Positions 25,768-34,815 of a stretch of DNA of 64,000 nt are shown piece after piece. The notes beneath the pieces are model-generated. The model was given only the letters and a program-made list of their open reading frames with translations. It had not been told where the DNA came from and ran no database searches. The translations under genes and the position numbers were made by a program. Numbering within the stretch: position 1 is the stretch's first letter; each line of letters opens with the position of its first letter. Origin of the DNA: an uncultured Eubacteriales bacterium (GTDB lineage Bacteria; Bacillota; Clostridia; Oscillospirales; Acutalibacteraceae); assembly GCA_934476085.1 (NCBI GenBank), contig CAKSNE010000001.1, positions 62,001 through 126,000 of the forward strand, written 5' to 3'.

Positions 25768-26196
25768 TTAAAATTCGTAAACAGTTGGCTTTTGAGCCTC
25801 ATGTTTATGGTCGGTACCCTTATAAACTCTAAGTCTTGTAAGTGCTTTACGACCGATTGTGTTATCAGGAACCATACCTTTAATAGCAAGTTCCATAGCA
25901 AGTTCAGGTCTTGTAGCCATAAGTGTTTTATACTGAACTTCTTTAAGTCCACCAATATAACCTGTATGACGACGATAATATTTTTGTTCTAATTTTTTAC
26001 CTGTTAAAACCGCTTTATCAGCGTTGATAACGATAACATGGTTACCACAATCAACATGTGGTGTGAAGATTGGCTCGTTTTTGCCTCTTAAAAGATCAGC
26101 AGCAACAGCAGCAACTCTACCAAGAGATTTACCCTCAGCGTCGAGAATGTACCATTTACGATCAATCTCATTAGCTTTTGCCATAAATGTTGACAT
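25768..26196 (-). CDS. rplM: 50S ribosomal protein L13
   Basis: 142 residues, standard for uL13. It has RKWYILDAEGKSLGRVAAVAADLLRGKNEPIFTPHVDCGNHVIVINADK, YYRRHTGYIGG and the C-terminal LRVYKGTDHKHEAQKP. GGAGGTAAAATCAAATG gives the ribosome site. A promoter lies about 50 bases upstream, so the leader is only about 45 bases and too short for a large L13 control structure. Confidence 0.97.
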   Translation of the reverse strand: MSTFMAKANEIDRKWYILDAEGKSLGRVAAVAADLLRGKNEPIFTPHVDCGNHVIVINADKAVLTGKKLEQKYYRRHTGYIGGLKEVQYKTLMATRPELAMELAIKGMVPDNTIGRKALTRLRVYKGTDHKHEAQKPTVYEF

Positions 26197-26246
26197 TTGA
26201 TTTTACCTCCGTATTATTTTTAATTGTTTTCTTAAACGCAAGTGTT

Positions 26247-26275
26247 ATATTAACACATTTTTATGCCACTGTCAA
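26247..26275 (-). promoter_or_regulatory. Promoter of rplM-rpsI
   Basis: On the minus strand: TTGACA (26275-26270), 17-base spacer, TAATAT (26252-26247). Near-consensus, as expected for ribosomal genes. Confidence 0.75.
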
Positions 26276-26456
26276 TAAAAATTCAAATAATTTTTAAAAT
26301 AGTTTGGATTTTCTCTTAAAAACTCTTATTTCCTCTTTAGAACTCTCATTTTCTAACTTATTATTTTTAAAAAAATAGGCTAGCATTTCAAATATATATC
26401 TGTTATAATAAAGATGCAATAAAAAGTGCAAAAGTAAAAGAAAAGGAGTTTATTAT

Positions 26457-27089
26457 ATGAAAAAAACATTTTTATCGATTTTTATTTCACTCGCTTTGGT
26501 TTTTTCCGTTTGTATGGGTTCATTTGTAAGCGTACAAGCGGCTTATGAACCAAATCCACGTGCAATTATCTCTCTTAAATCGACTAAAAAGACTGTAAGG
26601 GTAGGAGATGAGTTTAAAATTATTGCGTTGACCAATCCTTATAATTCTAATGATGATATGCTTGTTTGGTCGATTAGCAATAGAAAAGTTGTAAACTTTG
26701 AAGAGAATGATTATGATTATAGCGGCGACGATATGGAGTTTATTGCTTTAAAATCGGGCACTGCTGTCATCACCTGCCAAATAAGAAATACAAGAATTAA
26801 AAAAACTTATACGGTTAAGGTAAAAAAGAGCAAAACCAAAGCAAAAATTGTTGTAGACGATACTTTTGTTGAGGTTGATGTAGGTGAATGGGAGCATCTT
26901 GAGGCAAGACTCAAGGGCGGAAATTATAAAAATCGCAAACTAAAATATTCGGTTAAAAATAAGAAAATCGCTACTGTTAAAAACGGTAGGGTTTACGGAA
27001 AAAAACCGGGTTTAACTAAAATTGTTATTACTTCAAAGGCAAATAAAAATATTAAAAAAACTATTACTGTAAGAGTTGAGTTTGATTAA
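26457..27089 (+). CDS. Secreted protein with two bacterial Ig-like (Big_2) domains
   Basis: 210 residues. A signal peptide covers about residues 1-29 (ending VSVQAAYE, likely AQA/A-type cleavage). Two Big_2-like domains follow: about 37-125 (LKSTKKTVRVGDEFKII... GTAVITCQIRNTRIKKTYTVKV) and about 130-210 (DDTFVEVDVGEWEHLEA... GLTKIVITSKANKNIKKTITVRV). The lysine content is high and there is no sortase motif or transmembrane anchor. Likely cell-surface or secreted. AAAAGGAG precedes the ATG. TATAAT near 26403 could be its promoter, but no good -35 is seen. Confidence 0.85.
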   Translation: MKKTFLSIFISLALVFSVCMGSFVSVQAAYEPNPRAIISLKSTKKTVRVGDEFKIIALTNPYNSNDDMLVWSISNRKVVNFEENDYDYSGDDMEFIALKSGTAVITCQIRNTRIKKTYTVKVKKSKTKAKIVVDDTFVEVDVGEWEHLEARLKGGNYKNRKLKYSVKNKKIATVKNGRVYGKKPGLTKIVITSKANKNIKKTITVRVEFD

Positions 27090-27181
27090 TTATTAAATCA
27101 AAATCCCTTTTTTAAAAATACTGTTTATTATTGATTTTTTTGAAAAGAATAAATAGTATAATTTAAGAAAGGGATATTTTT

Positions 27182-28186
27182 ATGAAAGTTGCTTTTTATG
27201 ATACAAAGCCTTATGATAAGATATGGTTCGAGCCGATGATGAATGAGTATGGCTATGAAGTAAAGTTTTTTGATAACAAGTTAAATGAAGATACTGCGGT
27301 GCTTTCAAAAGGGTATGATGCAGTTTGCATTTTTGTTAATGATAGTGCAACAAAAGATGTTATAAACACGCTTTATGAAAATGGTGTAAAAATAATTGCA
27401 CTTCGTTGTGCAGGTTATAATAATGTTGATTTTTCAGCGGCTAAAGATAAAATAACAGTTGTGAGAGTGCCGGCTTATTCGCCGTCGGCGGTGGCTGAAT
27501 TTGCCGCTGCGTTGCTTCTTACGGTAAACCGTAAAACTCACAAGGCATATATTCGAACAAAAGACTCGAATTTTAATATAAACGGATTACTCGGTTTTGA
27601 TTTATCCGGCAAGGTTGCAGGAATTATCGGAACAGGCAAGATAGGGCAGATGTTTATTGATATTTGCAAGGGTTTTAAAATGAAAGTCATCGCTTATGAT
27701 CCTTACCCGAATAAAAATTTAGATATTGAATATGTTTCACTTGATGAATTGTTTGAAAAAGCAAATATTATCTCGCTTCATTGTCCGCTTACAAAGGAAA
27801 CTTATCATATAATTAATGAAAAAGTGATTAAAAAAATGCAGGATAATGTTTTAATTGTAAATACATCTCGTGGATCGTTAATTGATACAACCGCACTTAT
27901 CGAAGGGTTGAAATCTAAAAAAATCGGTGGTGCGGGGCTTGATGTTTATGAAGAAGAAAGCGATATTTTCTTTGAAGATAAGTCAAACGAGATTATTGAA
28001 GATGATGAGCTTGCAAGGCTGCTTGCTTTTCCTAATGTTGTAATGTCATCACATCAGGGATTTTTTACAAGAGAAGCTATGCAACAAATTGCTATGGTAA
28101 CGCTTGAAAACCTTGCAAATTTTGAACAAAAAACTATCAAAAACGAAGTTGTTTTTGAAAACGGAAAAGTAGTTGAAAAGAGATAA
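27182..28186 (+). CDS. ldhA: D-lactate dehydrogenase / 2-hydroxyacid dehydrogenase
   Basis: 334 residues. D-2-hydroxyacid dehydrogenase family: substrate motif IALRCAGYNNVD with the catalytic Arg, RVPAYSPSAVAEFAAALLL, NAD-binding GIIGTGKIGQM, HCPLTKETYHIIN, NTSRGSLID, GAGLDVYEEE with the catalytic Glu, and SSHQGFFTREAM with the catalytic His. The cluster IALRCAGYNNVD and RVPAYSP favours D-lactate dehydrogenase over other members. It reduces pyruvate to D-lactate with NADH. AAAGGGA ribosome site at about 27169. Confidence 0.9.
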   Translation: MKVAFYDTKPYDKIWFEPMMNEYGYEVKFFDNKLNEDTAVLSKGYDAVCIFVNDSATKDVINTLYENGVKIIALRCAGYNNVDFSAAKDKITVVRVPAYSPSAVAEFAAALLLTVNRKTHKAYIRTKDSNFNINGLLGFDLSGKVAGIIGTGKIGQMFIDICKGFKMKVIAYDPYPNKNLDIEYVSLDELFEKANIISLHCPLTKETYHIINEKVIKKMQDNVLIVNTSRGSLIDTTALIEGLKSKKIGGAGLDVYEEESDIFFEDKSNEIIEDDELARLLAFPNVVMSSHQGFFTREAMQQIAMVTLENLANFEQKTIKNEVVFENGKVVEKR

Positions 28187-28228
28187 TAATCAAAATTTGC
28201 CCTATTTAATCGAATGATAAATATAAAT

Positions 28229-28265
28229 AAAGAGCAATAGCTTATTATTAGCTATTGCTCTTTTA
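28229..28265. terminator. Bidirectional terminator between ldhA and comEA
   Basis: 13-bp stem AAAGAGCAATAGC (28229-28241) with GCTATTGCTCTTT (28251-28263), with T-rich flanks on both strands. The flanking genes converge. Confidence 0.8.
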
Positions 28266-28267
28266 GT

Positions 28268-28693
28268 TTAATCGACGGTTATATAATTTTTAATATCTTC
28301 AAATTTCTTTTCACCGATTCCGTTTACATTTTGAATTTCATCAATTGATGTAAATTTATTAGAATTTCTATAATCGATAATTCTTCCGGCAATAACTTCA
28401 CCAATGCCGTTTAGCGTCATTAGTTGATCTTTTGAAGCAGTATTGATATTAATTTTATCTGAATTTGTATCTTTATCATTGGCTTTATCAGCTGTTTCTG
28501 TAACAGTTGATTTTAAAGCAGTATTATCAGATGGTTTATCGGTTGTTTCAATAAAAGAAGTATCAGGTTGATTTTTAGAATTTGTAACACTAACTTCAAC
28601 CGGAGCATTATCTTTTAAAACCACAACCGCCAAAATTAACCCACAAAGTAAAACTGCAATTGATAATAAAACTATTTCAATTTTATAACCCAT
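28268..28693 (-). CDS. comEA: ComEA-like helix-hairpin-helix DNA-binding protein
   Basis: 141 residues. One membrane segment (residues 5-27) and a Ser/Thr/Asp-rich spacer (28-80) lead to a C-terminal ComEA helix-hairpin-helix: INTASKDQLMTLNGIGEVIAGRIIDYR and IQNVNGIGEKKFEDIKNYI. ComEA binds incoming DNA at the outer face of the membrane during transformation. The SLBB domain found in many ComEA proteins is absent, so it is a short form. It begins immediately downstream of cdaR. Confidence 0.88.
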   Translation of the reverse strand: MGYKIEIVLLSIAVLLCGLILAVVVLKDNAPVEVSVTNSKNQPDTSFIETTDKPSDNTALKSTVTETADKANDKDTNSDKININTASKDQLMTLNGIGEVIAGRIIDYRNSNKFTSIDEIQNVNGIGEKKFEDIKNYITVD

Positions 28694-29947
28694 TTATGAT
28701 TCCTTAACTTTTATTCTAATATCACAGTCGCCTGTGCCCCATATTGTTTTATATTTTGCAGATTTAACAGTTCCCGCAACAGTAACGCTTCCCGAAGCAC
28801 CTGTGTTATTGCTCATATCACATTCAATATGGACATCTGTACTGCTAATGGTATCAATAACCCTGCTAGGACCGACAATAGTAACTGATTTATACTCGGT
28901 TTCTACAGTAGCGGAAGTTGATTTTTTTAGGTTTACGGTATTAAATTTAGAAACATTAATTGTTTTTGACGAAAAACCGCTCATATTAACAGTAACTGTT
29001 ACACTGTCAATGCCGTTTGAAGTAGTAACGCCGGATGGTAAATTGAGAGCAATATTAAATTTATTGTTCTTAGGTGTCAGATTTTTATAATCAATCGGAT
29101 CAAGCTCGATTTTATCAATTTTATCAAGTGCTTCTTTTGTACCGATTAATTCGATAGAATTTTGAGAAAGAGTATGAGGAATAGGACTTGATTTATATGC
29201 TTCCGGAACATTGTCAAAACGTGCTTCAATAGGAACAGTTTTTGATTGGTTAATAGGAACTATAACATCAACTTCATCATAAGGCAATGTAAATGATGAA
29301 ATATCCATTTCTTTATTGCTTTTATTTAAAAGTTTTAATTCGCTTTTAAAGATTTTTGATTTAGAAAGGGTTTCTTCAACATTTATTTCGGCAACTACTT
29401 TTGATAATTTTTTCATTTTAGTAGCAGGACCTGTTATTTGAATTTCACCTTTATCATTATCAATAATCGGTGTTCCTACAATGTATCCGTCTTCACTTTT
29501 AATGTTGTTTGCAATAACTTCAATAGGATAGGTAACAGTCGAAATATGATCAAGTGAAACTTTTACCTTTTCGGGAGAAACACTTTCGATAGTAAAATCA
29601 GCGGCACTGTTAGTTTTTGTTGCTGATATTGCAACTTCATATTCGCCGGGATCTACCACACCGGTAAATGAATAAGAAATATTTATGTCATCAGAAGAAA
29701 GCTCGCTGATATTGTACCATTCGCCCTGAACGGTAACACTTATATTTTGATCTTTGCCGTCAATTATCTCAAGGCCTAATTTTCCGGCGGATGAGTTTTT
29801 AGTAGAAAGTGTAACAGGACAGGTTATTGTCATATCACGCTGAGGGCTTACAGTAACCCAAATAGCAAAGGCAATAAGCAATGATATAACCATCAAAAAC
29901 TTGTTGCTGTTAAGGAGAGAGTGGAGTGAAAAATTAATCTTTTTCAT
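28694..29947 (-). CDS. cdaR: CdaR (YbbR-domain) regulator of the diadenylate cyclase
   Basis: 417 residues from the ATG at 29947, which follows AAAAAAGGAGGCGAGAAAA. An N-terminal anchor (about 13-34, FLMVISLLIAFAIWV) is followed by about four YbbR beta domains outside the membrane (WVTVSPQRDMTITCPVTL... KSESGYIVG-like repeats). CdaR binds CdaA and tunes c-di-AMP synthesis. The frame overlaps the cdaA end by 14 bases, showing translational coupling. Confidence 0.92.
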   Translation of the reverse strand: MKKINFSLHSLLNSNKFLMVISLLIAFAIWVTVSPQRDMTITCPVTLSTKNSSAGKLGLEIIDGKDQNISVTVQGEWYNISELSSDDINISYSFTGVVDPGEYEVAISATKTNSAADFTIESVSPEKVKVSLDHISTVTYPIEVIANNIKSEDGYIVGTPIIDNDKGEIQITGPATKMKKLSKVVAEINVEETLSKSKIFKSELKLLNKSNKEMDISSFTLPYDEVDVIVPINQSKTVPIEARFDNVPEAYKSSPIPHTLSQNSIELIGTKEALDKIDKIELDPIDYKNLTPKNNKFNIALNLPSGVTTSNGIDSVTVTVNMSGFSSKTINVSKFNTVNLKKSTSATVETEYKSVTIVGPSRVIDTISSTDVHIECDMSNNTGASGSVTVAGTVKSAKYKTIWGTGDCDIRIKVKES

Positions 29948-30839
29948 TTTTCTCGCCTCCTTTTTTCTTAAAGAACTTTTTAAATTTATTATCGGCATCG
30001 CTGTCTTTATTGTCAATTAATAAATCCGAAAGTTCTTTTCTAAGCAATTCTTCAGTAAAGTTTCTTTTAATCTTACCGCCTAAAGCCATTGAAATATTAC
30101 CGGTTTCTTCGGAAACAACAACTACTGCGGCATCGCAAATTTCGCTTATACCGATAGCAGCACGATGACGAGTACCGAGTGCACTGTCAATATCAATTGT
30201 CTGTGTCAGCGGCAAAATACAAGAAGCAGCGTAAACACGATTATTTCTGATAATCATAGCGCCATCGTGAAGCGGTGAGTTTTTAAAGAAAATATTATTT
30301 ATAAGATTAACTGATGGTGCAGCATCAACAATTGTGCCCGAAACCGCTATTTCATTAAGCATGGTTTTGCGTTCAATTATGATTAATGCACCTGTTTTGG
30401 TGTTTTGCATTGATATAGCGGCTTTGCAAACAGTATCAATCGTTTTTTGAGTAGATTCATTTTCGCCATCGCTTTTGGCTAAAGTAAAAGCTTTGATACC
30501 GCTTCGACCTAATTTTTCAAGAATGCTTCTGATTTCAGGTTGAAAAAGAACAACAACTACAACCAAAATGTTCATTGTTATTATTGAAACCAACCATTTT
30601 AAAGCATTTAAATGGAAGAGCTGAGCTAAAAAGTAAACCAAAACAAAGATTACAAGACCTTTAATTAACTGTTCAGCTCTCGTTTCACGCATGAACTGAA
30701 TAATTTTATAAACTATAAAAGTAACTATAAGAATATCTAAAATATCAAAAATTATTAAATTATCTGATGAAAAAATAAGTAAAACAAAACTATTCCAAAT
30801 GTATTTAAAAAAATCTATTATTGCATCAAAAACGCCCAT
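29934..30839 (-). CDS. cdaA: Diadenylate cyclase CdaA
   Basis: 301 residues from ATG 30839, 10 bases after AAGGAG; the in-frame GTG at 30848 touches that site. Three membrane segments (residues about 28-100) precede the DAC domain with the DGA motif at 192-194 (LHDGAMIIRN) and RHR at 224-226 (GTRHRAAIG), both essential for joining two ATP into c-di-AMP. c-di-AMP controls K+ uptake and wall homeostasis. The C-terminus is long and Lys-rich. Confidence 0.95.
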   Translation of the reverse strand: MGVFDAIIDFFKYIWNSFVLLIFSSDNLIIFDILDILIVTFIVYKIIQFMRETRAEQLIKGLVIFVLVYFLAQLFHLNALKWLVSIITMNILVVVVVLFQPEIRSILEKLGRSGIKAFTLAKSDGENESTQKTIDTVCKAAISMQNTKTGALIIIERKTMLNEIAVSGTIVDAAPSVNLINNIFFKNSPLHDGAMIIRNNRVYAASCILPLTQTIDIDSALGTRHRAAIGISEICDAAVVVVSEETGNISMALGGKIKRNFTEELLRKELSDLLIDNKDSDADNKFKKFFKKKGGEKNEKD

Positions 30840-30844
30840 TGAAA

Positions 30845-32467
30845 TCACTCTCCTTGAAATTTAGTTTTGTTTTTTATTTCTATTTTTGTTGAATTATTGT
30901 TGTTTAAATGAAATATCTTTTTCTTTACAATAGCAGTATAGAAATAATCTACTAAATAGAATAAAAGCATTATTACAGCAGGAACTACCATTGTACAAAG
31001 TCTTGGAAATTCTCCCATTGATCCGTAAATAGATACAGCTATATGAGAAAAGATTATAGCACAAAGACCGATTACGTGCCAACAAATACGCCTTTTAACT
31101 ATAAACGCTATTATTGCTAAAATAAGTGCTATTCCGACTAGGATAAAACAACTTGCAAAGGTAAATGGGAAGGTCCATTTTAAAATAGCCTGAGAAGTAT
31201 CTCTGAAATCTTCATTCAAAATAGAAGTATATTGATCGGCAACATTTAGTTTTAAAACGTCTTTTGCCTTATCAAAAGTATATGAGTAAAACTCTGATTT
31301 GTGTTTTGAAATACAATCTTTAACGTAAGAATCAATTTCTTTATAGCTGAAGTAACCGGGAGCGACTTCAATAATATCGGAAATCCAATTTGAATCTTCT
31401 CCGCCCATTGTGATAGAATCACTAATATATTGAGAGAGTTCAGGATAATCTTCGTTTAAATACCATCCGTTATACATAACAATAAACAAATTATTGATTG
31501 TATTATTAACAGAGCTAATACTAAAATACTTATAATTTTTATAATTAAGACCGCAATAACCAAGTAATAAAACACCGCTCATTGCTACACTTAAAATACC
31601 TGCAATAGCTTTTTTTCTTTCTTTTGCACAAAATATAAATCTTGCAATAAAGAATACTCCGAGAACTGCTATAAGATAAACAAATGTCGGACGAACCATA
31701 ATTAAAACAAAACAATAAAGACCTAAAACAATTGCTTTGTAGATTTGCGGATTTTTTAAATAAGAAAAAATAATATAAATTAAAACCACTGTACAGAATA
31801 GCGAAAGAGATTCAGTAAGAGTACAAAAATCCCAATTAAATACACAAGGAGCTATTCCGTAAAAAAGAGAAACCAAACATAAAATATATCTGTTGCTAAA
31901 GAGCTTTCTTCCTGCAAAATAAAGAATAACTACCGAGAAAAGTGAAAGAATAGACTGAACTAATGAAACGGTTTCATGAAAACTTATATCACAGGTGAAA
32001 TTATTTGAAATAAAATGAACGATATTTAAAAAATAAGGATAACCGGGAGTTCTGAAAATATCGGTTTGTCCTAAAAAGATGTTATGGCTGTAGTCTGTAT
32101 AAGAGCCGCTATCATAATAAATAGTATAATAAGCAAAATGAGAACTATACCAAAGTCTAAAAATTGCAACTATTAAAACAGTTGTAAAAAGCGGATGTTT
32201 ACTGACTTTTTGAATGAATTTTTCTATTGCTTTTTGGCTTTCTCCACCGATGGAACAAATTAAAAACACTAAGAAAAAACATATAATAAGTCCAAAAAAT
32301 ATTATAGACTTTTGAGTGTTTACAAGTGGTTTAGTAAAACCGCTTTCATTAAAAAATACAACCAAAAAATTAGTAAAAGCAATAGATGCCAATACTGAAT
32401 TTATTAAAAACACAAAGTATGTTAAATATTTTTTGTAGTTTGATTTTAAATCTAATTTATACTGCAT
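30845..32467 (-). CDS. Polytopic GT-C-like glycosyltransferase family protein
   Basis: 540 residues with about 11-13 hydrophobic segments. The first outer loop has YYDSGSYTDYSHNIFLGQ and RTPGYPYFLNIVHF, resembling the acidic D/E motif of GT-C/PMT-like transferases (GT39/ArnT). Its substrate, probably a polyprenyl-linked sugar, is unknown. It precedes cdaA with only a short gap and is likely in the same operon, which is unusual for c-di-AMP genes. The ribosome site is a weak GGGG at about 32473. Confidence 0.72.
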   Translation of the reverse strand: MQYKLDLKSNYKKYLTYFVFLINSVLASIAFTNFLVVFFNESGFTKPLVNTQKSIIFFGLIICFFLVFLICSIGGESQKAIEKFIQKVSKHPLFTTVLIVAIFRLWYSSHFAYYTIYYDSGSYTDYSHNIFLGQTDIFRTPGYPYFLNIVHFISNNFTCDISFHETVSLVQSILSLFSVVILYFAGRKLFSNRYILCLVSLFYGIAPCVFNWDFCTLTESLSLFCTVVLIYIIFSYLKNPQIYKAIVLGLYCFVLIMVRPTFVYLIAVLGVFFIARFIFCAKERKKAIAGILSVAMSGVLLLGYCGLNYKNYKYFSISSVNNTINNLFIVMYNGWYLNEDYPELSQYISDSITMGGEDSNWISDIIEVAPGYFSYKEIDSYVKDCISKHKSEFYSYTFDKAKDVLKLNVADQYTSILNEDFRDTSQAILKWTFPFTFASCFILVGIALILAIIAFIVKRRICWHVIGLCAIIFSHIAVSIYGSMGEFPRLCTMVVPAVIMLLFYLVDYFYTAIVKKKIFHLNNNNSTKIEIKNKTKFQGE

Positions 32468-32492
32468 ATAACAACCCCATTTTCTTATAATA

Positions 32493-32521
32493 AATATAAC
32501 ATAAATTAGTTATATTTTCAA
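32493..32521 (-). promoter_or_regulatory. Promoter for the GT-C-cdaA-cdaR-comEA operon
   Basis: On the minus strand TTGAAA (32521-32516), 17 bases, TATATT (32498-32493). Confidence 0.6.
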
Positions 32522-32578
32522 CTTAATTTATCAATATTTAAAAAATTATAAATATTTTATAAAGAAATGTTAATTTTA

Positions 32579-32607
32579 TTGCTTATTTTTAAAATATATA
32601 GTATAAT
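32579..32607 (+). promoter_or_regulatory. Promoter for the DedA gene
   Basis: TTGCTT (32579-32584), 17 bases, TATAAT (32602-32607), divergent from the minus-strand operon. Confidence 0.65.
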
Positions 32608-32652
32608 TACATTAAATTTATTGGCAGATTAATTTTAAGAAGGAAATATTTA

Positions 32653-33324
32653 ATGAATTTTTTTAATAATTTTTGGGATAATGTGCTTCATATAGATAAA
32701 ATTCTTGAGCCGCTTGTAACCACTCAACCTTTTTGGAGCTATTTTATTTTAGCATTTATAATTTTTGCCGAAACTGCTTTTGTTGTAACCGCTTTTTTGC
32801 CGAGCGATGTTATATTATTTGCCGCTTGTTCGCTTATGATGGTGCATAGAGGCTGTTTTAACCCGTTTATACTGATACCGCTTTTTTATATATCGGCGGT
32901 TTTAGGTGATTCGCTCAATTTTGCAATCGGCAGATTTTTTAAAAAAGAAGTTAATAAAACAGGCAAAATTTTATTTATAAAAACCGAAAACCTTGAAAAA
33001 ACTAATATTATTTTTGAAAAATCCGGCGGTACTGCGGTTGTTTGTTCAAGATTTGTTCCGCTTCTTCGCTCACTTGTTCCTTTTGTAACCGGCGTTAGTG
33101 ACGAAGAATATAAATGGTTTCTTAAAAGAAATATAATAGGTGTCGGAATTTGGACGGTGCTTTATTGCTCGCTGGGTGTTTTATTCGGACAAATTAATTT
33201 TGTTAAAGAACATTTTGGTCTTGTTGCAATAGCGGTTTGCTTGCTTTGTATTGTTACTGCATCAATTTCGTTTGTTGTAAGAAAGCTTATTTTAGAGAAA
33301 AAAGATAAAAGAAAAGGTAAATAA
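32653..33324 (+). CDS. DedA family membrane protein
   Basis: 223 residues, 5-6 hydrophobic segments. It has the conserved FLPSDVILFAAC-type E/D motif, YISAVLGDSLNFAIGR, and CSRFVPLLRSLVPFVTGVSDEEYKWFLKRNIIG, matching the DedA signature FxRxxPxxR...AG. DedA proteins scramble undecaprenyl phosphate and related lipids. It starts a three-gene run (DedA, divergent PAP2, HsmA). AGAAGGAAA precedes the ATG. Confidence 0.92.
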   Translation: MNFFNNFWDNVLHIDKILEPLVTTQPFWSYFILAFIIFAETAFVVTAFLPSDVILFAACSLMMVHRGCFNPFILIPLFYISAVLGDSLNFAIGRFFKKEVNKTGKILFIKTENLEKTNIIFEKSGGTAVVCSRFVPLLRSLVPFVTGVSDEEYKWFLKRNIIGVGIWTVLYCSLGVLFGQINFVKEHFGLVAIAVCLLCIVTASISFVVRKLILEKKDKRKGK

Positions 33325-33789
33325 ATGACTTGGTTTTTTGATTTAATTACAAACCCTATTATTGTTGCTGGTGTTACTGCTTGGTTTAATGCACAGGTTT
33401 TGAAAACAATAATTTATTGGGTGGTTAATAAAAAATTTGATATTTGGCGTCTTTTCGGCGATGGCGGAATGCCAAGCGGTCATTCTGCTACTGTTACATC
33501 AATCGCTATGATAAGCGCTTTAATTTATGGAACAGGCTCGTTTCAATTTGCTATTAGCACAATGCTTGCGGTTATCGTTTGTCACGATGCAATGGGTGTC
33601 AGACAGGAAACAGGCAAGCAGGCGAAGGTTTTAAACGAGATTATGAAATCTTTTGATATTTTATTAAAAGACGCTTTGCCTGAAGTAAAGTTAAAAGAAT
33701 TTGTCGGTCATACGCCTTTTCAGGTTTTTACAGGCATTATAATCGGAATTGTACATGGACTTATTATTTATTTTCTGTTTTTTGTTTAA
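33325..33789 (+). CDS. Divergent PAP2 family protein (YuiD type)
   Basis: 154 residues. Matches PF02681: LITNPIIVAGVTAWFNAQVLK, GDGGMPSGHSATVTSIAM, HDAMGVRQETGKQAKVLNEI, ELVGHTPFQVFTG-like EFVGHTPFQVFTGIIIGI. The GHTP and SGHS motifs are those of acid-phosphatase-like enzymes. It starts directly after the DedA stop. A phosphatase on lipid phosphates is plausible, but the family function is not proven. Confidence 0.9.
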   Translation: MTWFFDLITNPIIVAGVTAWFNAQVLKTIIYWVVNKKFDIWRLFGDGGMPSGHSATVTSIAMISALIYGTGSFQFAISTMLAVIVCHDAMGVRQETGKQAKVLNEIMKSFDILLKDALPEVKLKEFVGHTPFQVFTGIIIGIVHGLIIYFLFFV

Positions 33790-33808
33790 ATAATCGGAGA
33801 TTTTTAAA

Positions 33809-34192
33809 ATGGAAGGAATTTTAATTGTTGCTATTGTTACTATAACTTTAGCATTGATTTTTTATACTGTCGGCGTTTGGTCAGAGCATAAAAGCAAAAT
33901 TTTAAAAATCAGACATTTAATTTTCTTTTGGCTAGGACTTTGTATGGATACAACCGGCACTCTTTTAATGGGACAATTAGCGAAAAAATCTATCTTTTCG
34001 GGCGAGTTGTCGCTTCATGGCATAACCGGTGCTTTAGCTATTGTTTTAATGATTATTCATGCAGTTTGGGCAACGGTTGTTTTAGTGAAAAACAACGAAA
34101 GCTCGGCTAAAAATTTTCATAAATTCAGTATAGTTGTTTGGGCAATTTGGCTAGTGCCTTATATTTTAGGAATGGTAATAGGTATGAAATAA
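33809..34192 (+). CDS. HsmA family membrane protein
   Basis: 127 residues, four hydrophobic segments. It resembles the HsmA/TIGR03987 family: LALIFYTVGVWSEHKSKILKIRHLIFFWLGLCMDTTGTLLM, HGITGALAIVLMIIHAVWA, FHKFSIVVWAIWLVPYILGM. The conserved HGITG and IHAxWA histidines suggest a metal or haem site. Function unknown. ATCGGAGA precedes the ATG. Confidence 0.82.
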   Translation: MEGILIVAIVTITLALIFYTVGVWSEHKSKILKIRHLIFFWLGLCMDTTGTLLMGQLAKKSIFSGELSLHGITGALAIVLMIIHAVWATVVLVKNNESSAKNFHKFSIVVWAIWLVPYILGMVIGMK

Positions 34193-34224
34193 AAAAGCTT
34201 TGAGAATTTTCTCAAAGCTTTTTA
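34192..34224. terminator. Bidirectional terminator (HsmA/PAP2)
   Basis: Long stem AAAAAGCTTTGAGAA (34192-34206) with TTCTCAAAGCTTTTT (34209-34223). It overlaps the last codons of both flanking convergent genes. Confidence 0.8.
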
Positions 34225-34716
34225 TATTATTAAAATCATTAAAAGGTAAGTTAAAAGAGCGAAAGCAGCACCGGCAAAAACATCTTTTATAAAATGCACA
34301 CCGCATAGCACTCGTAAACAAGCTAAAATAAACGCTAAGCTTAAAAAATTAAGTCCTAGTGAAATATTAAAATGTAACATCATAAAGGCAATTACAAATG
34401 CCGAAAAAACATGGCGGGATGGGAATGATTTGCCCGATTTTGCGTTAGAAGTAATAGGGTCGGCGTTGTATTTTTCATAAGGTCTTTTGGCATTGAAAAA
34501 GTGGCGAAAGACGCTTAAAACAATAAAAGATACAAGCGGGAAGAGTATGTAATAAATTAAATCTTTATTTTTTATGTAAACTAAATAGCACAAAAACAAA
34601 GGATAAAAAGCAAAAACAAAATATGTTATTATTTTGTTTGAATATAGGCATAAATTCTTTATTTTTGGGTGTTGGACATAATAATCCATCAGCTTTAAAT
34701 ATGATTTTTTGTTCAT
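34222..34716 (-). CDS. PAP2-family lipid phosphatase
   Basis: 164 residues with about five hydrophobic segments. The three PAP2 motifs are present: FNAKRPYEKYNADP (K..RP), SFPSRHVFSAF (PSRH) and CLRVLCGVHFIKDVFAG (R..H...D). It is probably an undecaprenyl-diphosphate or phosphatidylglycerophosphate phosphatase. No clear ribosome site is seen (GAGGTTGAGATGAAC just before the ATG). Confidence 0.9.
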   Translation of the reverse strand: MNKKSYLKLMDYYVQHPKIKNLCLYSNKIITYFVFAFYPLFLCYLVYIKNKDLIYYILFPLVSFIVLSVFRHFFNAKRPYEKYNADPITSNAKSGKSFPSRHVFSAFVIAFMMLHFNISLGLNFLSLAFILACLRVLCGVHFIKDVFAGAAFALLTYLLMILII

Positions 34717-34815
34717 CTCAACCTCGTGAAGTTTGTTTTTTGTTATTATAAACTATTTTTTAAAAAAATTCAATAAAATTAATGCAGTATGAGTTTTATT
34801 TAAGCACTAAATGAA

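Noticed and set aside
26197..26246. Ribosomal L13 leader structure
   Set aside because: The leader is only about 45 bases with no clear structure.
27131..27162. Promoter before ldhA (TTGATT and TATAAT)
   Set aside because: The spacing is 20 bases, too long for a confident call.
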